This document shows, one piece after another, positions 41,776 to 46,853 of a stretch of 46,853 nucleotides of DNA. The stretch is from Albibeggiatoa sp964388965. GTDB taxonomy: Bacteria > Pseudomonadota > Gammaproteobacteria > Beggiatoales > Beggiatoaceae. The notes under the pieces are model-generated. The model was not told the DNA's origin. It did no database searches and saw only the letters and a list, made by a program, of their open reading frames with translations. How positions within the stretch are numbered: position 1 is the stretch's first letter; each line of letters opens with the position of its first letter. Position numbers and translations under genes: made by a program. Location of the stretch: assembly GCA_964388965.1 (NCBI GenBank), contig CAYMCP010000019.1, forward strand, positions 1 through 46,853, written 5' to 3'.

Positions 41776-43953
41776 ATGAGCCGTAAAAAAAATAGCACAA
41801 AGCCAGATACGATTGATCCCTATATTGAGCGTGAAGTACAGAAATATCAAAAACCTATCCCTAGTCGTGAATATATCCTTTCGCATTTAGCTTATCAAAA
41901 TAAACCTCTTTCCCTAAATCAGATTGCGGAGTTGTTGAATTTATCCACTGAGGAAGATTTAGAGGCTTTACGCCGTCGTTTGCGCGCAATGGAACGCGAT
42001 GGGCAATTAATTCGTAATCGGCGCAAAGGTTATGGTATTCCTACCAAAATGGATTTAGTACGGGGTCGGATCATCGCTCATCCCGATGGTTTTGGATTTG
42101 TAATACGTGATGAAGGTGGTGAAGATATTTATTTATCCGCTAAACAAATGCGTAATTTAATGCACAAAGATAGAGTGCTCGTTAATATTGTGGGTGTAGA
42201 TTTTAAAGGGCGACCAGAGGGCAAACTCGTTGAAGTATTGGAACGCGGTAATCATCACGTCGTCGGACGATTTTTCAAGAAAAAAGGGATTACCTTTGTC
42301 GAACCAGATAACCCACGTTTATCACAACGCATTATCATAGACGCTGAACAACCTAACAGCGCAAAACATGGACAAATTGTCGTCGCAAAAATTGATGAAT
42401 ATCCGACTGAATATCAGCCAGCCGTAGGACATGTTATTGAAGTCATAGGCGACGAGCGCGACCCGGGGTTAGAAATTGATATTGCAATCCGTTCACATGA
42501 AATTCCACATCTATGGTCTGAGGCTGTCGAGCAGGAAGCGAAACAATTTAGCACCACTATTCCAAAAGAATTATATGACAATCGAGAGGATTTGCGCGCC
42601 ACTCCATTTGTCACAATCGACGGCGACGATGCTCAAGATTATGACGACGCGGTATACTGCGAGCCACGAGGACGGGGTTGGTTATTGAAAGTCGCAATTG
42701 CAGATGTTTCCGCGTATGTAAAACCAAATACTGCGCTAGATACTGAAGCAAAAAATCGGGGTAATTCAGTATATTTTCCCGAATACGTCGTACCAATGTT
42801 GCCAGAACAATTGTCAAATGGTTTGTGCTCGTTGCAGCCTAAAGTTGATCGTTTATGTTTAGTTTGTGAAATGGCAATTGATGTATATGGACGTAGTCGG
42901 CGTACTCGATTCTATGAAGCAATTATTTGTTCTGCTGCGCGTCTGACTTACGATCAAGTCGCAAAAGTATTGAATGGCGATAGCAGTGATTTTCCCCATC
43001 CTGAGTTGCTAGCACATATTGAAAACCTCAATAAATTGTATCGATTACTACAAAAACGTCGCCAAAAACGTGGGGCAATTGATTTTGAAACCGTTGAAAC
43101 TAGAATTATTTTTGATAAACAGCGCAAAATCGACAAAATTGTGCCAGTTAAACGTAACGATGCACACAAATTAATTGAAGAAATGATGTTAGCCGCAAAC
43201 GTGGCAACAGCAGAATGGTTAGATAAATATGAAATACCATTTTTGTATCGAATTCACGAAGCACCAACCGAAGAAAGATTAAAAGATGTACGTTTATTTT
43301 TAGGCGAATTAGGTTTAAATTTTCCAGTGCGTGGTACGCCACAAGTCAAACATTTTGCCAAATTAATGGAAAAACTTGGCGACCGTCCTGATGTGCGCTT
43401 AATTCAAACTGTTTTATTACGCAGTATGAAATTAGCCATTTATCATACTGAAAATAAAGGACATTTTGGTTTATCATTCGACAGTTATACGCATTTTACC
43501 TCACCAATTCGTCGTTATCCTGATTTAATGGTACACCGTGCAATTAAACATTGTCTACAAGGACGTAGCGTTAAAAAATTCTTATATTCCGAGCATGAAG
43601 TGCAGCTTTTGGGTGAGCAGTGCTCGATGACTGAACGCCGTGCTGAGGAGGCGACTCGTGAAGTGATTAGTTGGTTAAAATGTGAATATATGCAAAACAA
43701 GGTCGGCGAGATGTATGAAGGTATTATCACAGCCGTTACACCGTTTGGTATTTTCGTTGAATTAGATGATTTATTTATTGAAGGGTTGGTGCATGTGACA
43801 GCACTGGGAGAAGATTATTTTCACCATGATCCAATCGGTCAACGCATGATTGGCGAAGCGAGTGGTGTATGTTACCGTTTATCAGACAAGTTAAAGGTAA
43901 AAGTGGTGCGGGTTAATTTAGATGATAAAAAAATTGATTTTGAATTAGCTTAA
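41776..43953 (+). CDS. rnr: Ribonuclease R
   Basis: 725 residues. Domain order: winged-helix HTH_12 (~22-85), two OB-type cold-shock domains (~88-240), the RNB catalytic domain with TIDGDDAQDYDDAVY (~280) carrying the metal Asps, and the C-terminal S1 domain (MYEGIITAVTPFGIFVELDD, ~640-720). E. coli RNase R has a Lys-rich tail beyond S1; it is absent here. The enzyme degrades structured RNA 3' to 5' and functions in rRNA quality control. It is transcribed alone. Confidence 0.96.
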   Translation: MSRKKNSTKPDTIDPYIEREVQKYQKPIPSREYILSHLAYQNKPLSLNQIAELLNLSTEEDLEALRRRLRAMERDGQLIRNRRKGYGIPTKMDLVRGRIIAHPDGFGFVIRDEGGEDIYLSAKQMRNLMHKDRVLVNIVGVDFKGRPEGKLVEVLERGNHHVVGRFFKKKGITFVEPDNPRLSQRIIIDAEQPNSAKHGQIVVAKIDEYPTEYQPAVGHVIEVIGDERDPGLEIDIAIRSHEIPHLWSEAVEQEAKQFSTTIPKELYDNREDLRATPFVTIDGDDAQDYDDAVYCEPRGRGWLLKVAIADVSAYVKPNTALDTEAKNRGNSVYFPEYVVPMLPEQLSNGLCSLQPKVDRLCLVCEMAIDVYGRSRRTRFYEAIICSAARLTYDQVAKVLNGDSSDFPHPELLAHIENLNKLYRLLQKRRQKRGAIDFETVETRIIFDKQRKIDKIVPVKRNDAHKLIEEMMLAANVATAEWLDKYEIPFLYRIHEAPTEERLKDVRLFLGELGLNFPVRGTPQVKHFAKLMEKLGDRPDVRLIQTVLLRSMKLAIYHTENKGHFGLSFDSYTHFTSPIRRYPDLMVHRAIKHCLQGRSVKKFLYSEHEVQLLGEQCSMTERRAEEATREVISWLKCEYMQNKVGEMYEGIITAVTPFGIFVELDDLFIEGLVHVTALGEDYFHHDPIGQRMIGEASGVCYRLSDKLKVKVVRVNLDDKKIDFELA

Positions 43954-44110
43954 TGTTCCATACATTTTATTTTTTCCTGCCAAAAAACCAATATTTTGAC
44001 GGCTCGCTCGTGCTATACTTTTCAGAAAGCAAAATTTAACATAATAAAATTAACTGATTGCTGTTAATTAATTGTTCACCGTTCACCATTCACTGATAAC
44101 TCATTTAACC

Positions 44111-45496
44111 ATGTTACTCACTATTGCTATTGTTGGTCGTCCTAACGTTGGAAAATCCACCTTATTCAACGTGCTTACGCAAACCCGTGACGCGCTGGTT
44201 GCGAATCAATCAGGCTTGACTCGTGATCGTCAGTTCGGGCGCGGACGTGTAGGAGAACGTGACTACTGGGTAATTGATACCGGTGGTTTGACTGACGATG
44301 TTGATCAGATGGCTGAACATATTACAAAACAAGTCACCGAAGCAATTAAAGAAGCTGACGGTATTTTATTCATCGTAGATGGCAGACATGGCTTAACTGC
44401 GGCGGATGAGATGATTGCCCAACAATTACGTGTAGTTAATAAACCAAGTTATCTAGTCGTTAATAAAACCGATGGTTTAGAAAATATTACTGCAATGGCT
44501 GAATTTTTTATTTTAGGTTGGAGTCAAATATATCCAATTTCTTCAACCCATAAACACGGTATTGGAGAATTAATGGATGTCGTTTTAGAGCAATTAGGCT
44601 GCACCGAGACGGAAACAATTGAGCAAGATGATAGCATTAAAGTTGCAATTGTCGGTCGCCCGAATGTTGGTAAATCTACACTAGTCAATCGGATTTTAGG
44701 CGAAGAGCGTGTTATTGCTTACGATAAACCCGGTACAACACGAGATAGTATTTTTATCCCATTTGAGCGACATGGACAAGCTTATACTTTGATAGATACG
44801 GCTGGAATACGACGTAAAGGCAAAGTATCTGAAACAATTGAGAAATTTAGTGTATTGAAAACATTAAAAGCCATAGAAAGCGCAAATGTGGTCATTGCTG
44901 TGTTAGACGCACATGAAGGTCCGACTGATCAAGATGCTAATTTACTCGGACACGTTCTTGATATGGGACGATCACTTGTGATCGCGGTCAATAAATGGGA
45001 TGGCTTAGAAATGGATCAACGACAATGGGTTAAAGCAACATTAGGACGTAAACTATATTTTGTTGATTTTGCTAAAATTCATTTTATTTCCGCACGACAC
45101 GGTACAGGGGTAGGCGATTTATATAAAACGATTCAACAAGTGCATCGTGCTGCATTTTTGGAAATTGCTACATCACGTTTAAATCAAATTTTACAAGATG
45201 CTACGAATGCTCATCAACCGCCGTCAGTACGTGGTCGTCGAATTAAATTGCGTTATATTCATCAAGGCGGTACCAATCCACCTAAATTTGTGATTCATGG
45301 CAATCAAGTAGACGCGCTACCAACAGCTTATAAACGTTATTTAATCAATTGTTTACGAGAAAATTTTGATTTTTCTGGTACGCCGATAAAATTAGAATTT
45401 CGTCAAGGTGAAAATCCTTTTGCTGATAAACGTAATGAACTAACATCGCGCCAACAACAAAAACGACGTAGAATGATAAAACATGTGAAAAAATAA
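44111..45496 (+). CDS. der: Ribosome-assembly GTPase Der (EngA)
   Basis: 461 residues from the ATG at 44111. A TTG-started frame from 44072 adds 13 non-conserved residues and is rejected. Two GTPase domains: G1 loops GRPNVGKST at 9-17 and 182-190, each with an NKxD motif (NKTD at 118-121, NKWD in the second). A KH-like domain follows (RIKLRYIHQGGTNPPKFVIHG). It acts in 50S assembly. It is convergent with nadK. Confidence 0.97.
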   Translation: MLLTIAIVGRPNVGKSTLFNVLTQTRDALVANQSGLTRDRQFGRGRVGERDYWVIDTGGLTDDVDQMAEHITKQVTEAIKEADGILFIVDGRHGLTAADEMIAQQLRVVNKPSYLVVNKTDGLENITAMAEFFILGWSQIYPISSTHKHGIGELMDVVLEQLGCTETETIEQDDSIKVAIVGRPNVGKSTLVNRILGEERVIAYDKPGTTRDSIFIPFERHGQAYTLIDTAGIRRKGKVSETIEKFSVLKTLKAIESANVVIAVLDAHEGPTDQDANLLGHVLDMGRSLVIAVNKWDGLEMDQRQWVKATLGRKLYFVDFAKIHFISARHGTGVGDLYKTIQQVHRAAFLEIATSRLNQILQDATNAHQPPSVRGRRIKLRYIHQGGTNPPKFVIHGNQVDALPTAYKRYLINCLRENFDFSGTPIKLEFRQGENPFADKRNELTSRQQQKRRRMIKHVKK

Positions 45497-45518
45497 GCTA
45501 TTACCTTTCGTATCGTAG

Positions 45519-45544
45519 GGTGTATAAGCGTAGCGCCATACACC
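45519..45544. terminator. Hairpin between convergent der and nadK
   Basis: GGTGTAT (45519-45525) and ATACACC (45538-45544) form a 7-bp stem, with GCG/GCGC in the loop that can pair further. On the plus strand a T-run (GTTTTTC) lies 10 bases on. It could end both transcripts. Confidence 0.5.
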
Positions 45545-45561
45545 TTATACTAGCGTTTTTC

Positions 45562-46425
45562 TCAACCCCAATCTAACTTTGCGCGTAATGTTGTGTAATG
45601 ATCATGACCTTGTGGATGAATCAAGCGAATATGCTGACGTTTTTCAATAACAACACGATCTCCCGGAATAAGCTCTTGACACAATACACCGTCTGCATTG
45701 AGCTGCGCCTGACCAGATTGATCTTGCGCAACAGTCACATGAACACAACTATCTCCATCAATAACAATCGGACGGCTACTCAAAGTATGTGGACAAATCG
45801 TAACGAGCAACAGCGCATTTAGTGAAGGATGTACGATAGGACCGCCTGCTGAAAGTGAATAAGCCGTTGAACCCGTTGGTGTTGAAATAACGATACCATC
45901 AGCGCGTTGCTGATTGACAAAATGCCCATTTACAGTTGTTTCAAATGCTAACATGTGCGACATATTCCAACGATGAATAACCATATCATTGAGTGCGTTA
46001 CAATGAGATAGACAATGTCCATCACGGTAGACCTCGCCATAAATTAAGAATCTATCTTCTTCGATGAATTGCCCTTCAAGTAGAATTTGACGAAGATAGG
46101 TTTCCATCTCAGCAGGATTAATATCCGTTAAAAAACCCAAACGTCCCAAGTTGACACCCAGTAAACAAACATCGTGTTTTGCCAATAAGCGTGCTGCTTG
46201 TAACAATGTTCCATCACCACCGATTGCAATGACCAAATCACAGCGAATGCCTAATGCTTCAGTATTTGCTGCAACGCTAATATTATGTTGTGCTAACAAA
46301 CGCGAACTAGGTGCATCAATGGTAACATCTACATCATATTGTTTTAAAAGTGTAATTAAATTTTCTAAAGCAATTTTTACTCGTGGTTCGCCCCGTTTTG
46401 CGATAAGACCAATACTTTTAAACAT
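45562..46425 (-). CDS. nadK: NAD kinase
   Basis: 287 residues. The GGDGT motif (AIGGDGTLLQAARLL, ~69) binds ATP/NAD and supplies the catalytic Asp. NDMVIHRW (conserved Asn-Asp) and the diacylglycerol-kinase-like glycine-rich SAGGPIVHP segment follow. It phosphorylates NAD to NADP. It lies alone, convergent with der. Confidence 0.96.
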   Translation of the reverse strand: MFKSIGLIAKRGEPRVKIALENLITLLKQYDVDVTIDAPSSRLLAQHNISVAANTEALGIRCDLVIAIGGDGTLLQAARLLAKHDVCLLGVNLGRLGFLTDINPAEMETYLRQILLEGQFIEEDRFLIYGEVYRDGHCLSHCNALNDMVIHRWNMSHMLAFETTVNGHFVNQQRADGIVISTPTGSTAYSLSAGGPIVHPSLNALLLVTICPHTLSSRPIVIDGDSCVHVTVAQDQSGQAQLNADGVLCQELIPGDRVVIEKRQHIRLIHPQGHDHYTTLRAKLDWG

Positions 46426-46608
46426 AAGCGCACACTATCGGTAAGAAACAAGTGACGCATTGTACCTTAACCTTGCGTGTTTTTACTATCAGTCATCAGC
46501 AATTATCTGGGGGCAATCGCGTTCGACATCTCTTAAAGAGTGATGCTTGAGTCTAAACAAAAATAGCTTTATAGAACTGGTTTGAAATTTTAGTAAATAG
46601 GTTAAATT

Positions 46609-46684
46609 ATTATATTTTCTTTCACATCGTGGAAACAAGGCATGTCTTGTCACTACAAAACCTTGTCTCTTTAGATTAATATTC
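46609..46684 (-). repeat. Interspersed palindromic repeat, copy 2
   Basis: Reverse complement of the repeat at 7491-7565: GAATATTAATC, AGAGACAAGGTTTTGTAG, and GTGAAAGAAAATA are shared. The palindromic core is GTAGTGACAAGACATGCCTTG here; the arms are less perfect. It is 15 bases before MITE copy C. Confidence 0.7.
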
Positions 46685-46699
46685 ATTTATTTTAAACAT

Positions 46700-46831
46700 T
46701 AGGCGTGACGCAGTTCAGATGAAAATTTTACGCTATATTTGCAACTCACAATAAATCAGGACGTAGAACGTCCCTGCAGCCTCCAACGGAGACCATTGGG
46801 ACGAGGAATACTTTAAACTGCGTCACGCCTA
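46700..46831 (+). repeat. MITE-like repeat family, copy C (132 bp, complete)
   Basis: Perfect 16-bp terminal inverted repeats, TAGGCGTGACGCAGTT and AACTGCGTCACGCCTA. The flanks are a 5-bp direct repeat AACAT (46695-46699 and 46832-46836), the mark of transposition. The interior is shared with copies A and B. There is no ORF, so mobility would need a transposase supplied in trans. The rest of 46426-46853 holds no recognised gene. Confidence 0.9.
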
Positions 46832-46853
46832 AACATATCAAATGAGTTCTATA

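Noticed and set aside
43995..44020. Promoter TTGACG/TATACT before der
   Set aside because: The spacer is only 12 bases, too short for sigma-70.
44072..44110. TTG start of Der
   Set aside because: The 13 added residues come from a small direct repeat (GTTCACCGTTCACC) and do not match the family start.

Overview
The window looks like a chromosomal segment of a low-GC gammaproteobacterium. The gene set is gammaproteobacterial: rpsF-rpsR-rplI, a TrhP/YegQ U32 protein, ComEC, YciB, GmhB, BepA, RNase R, Der, NadK, CpoB and TolR. The AT-rich composition, the GH57/MalQ glucan pair, a hydrogenase maturation protease, a V-type ATPase subunit, inteins in DnaB and many small palindromic repeats suggest a filamentous sulfur bacterium of the Beggiatoa/Thiotrichaceae type. 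That placement is an inference from gene content; no 16S gene is present.

Layout. 1-2400: a three-gene unit of a MotA/TolQ/ExbB-like membrane protein, an FHA protein and a PP2C phosphatase. 2500-5525: a porin and an exopolyphosphatase, both on the minus strand. 5519-5985: an internally deleted IS200/IS605-type element with a frameshifted tnpB start; its right end reaches the ppx start codon. 6260-7428: the S6-S18-L9 operon. 7491-7677: two repeat elements back to back. 7776-14595: trhP, a secreted protein with two HdeA-like domains, a beta-carbonic anhydrase, comEC and a DUF2062 protein. 14682-17638: a locus with four related pilin-like proteins and one PilC/GspF-like platform protein. 17801-21646: a hydrogenase protease, then a GH57 glucanohydrolase and malQ.

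21666-23432 holds a ZorA-like channel protein with a long coiled-coil tail and no ZorB, ZorC or ZorD nearby. 23548-29423 is a minus-strand run: a half-size GDT1 protein, yciB, a plsC-type acyltransferase, gmhB, alr and dnaB. dnaB carries two inteins at two conserved sites, one in the Walker A loop and one at the RESG/SIEQ site. A TonB-dependent receptor, ilvIH, a methyltransferase/cpoB pair and an apparently solitary V-ATPase subunit B follow.

37601-38685 is a decayed zone with the tail of a restriction enzyme and the head of its DNA methyltransferase. The last part is ordinary housekeeping: tolR-like, folP, bepA, rnr, der and nadK.

The most notable items are the doubly intein-split dnaB, the orphan ZorA-like protein, the pilin paralog without the prepilin-peptidase glycine, the IS605-derived start of ppx, the orphan V-ATPase B next to a broken restriction-modification module, and a family of ~131-bp MITE-like repeats (three copies, one with perfect 16-bp terminal inverted repeats and a 5-bp target duplication). 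No rRNA, tRNA or CRISPR array was seen.
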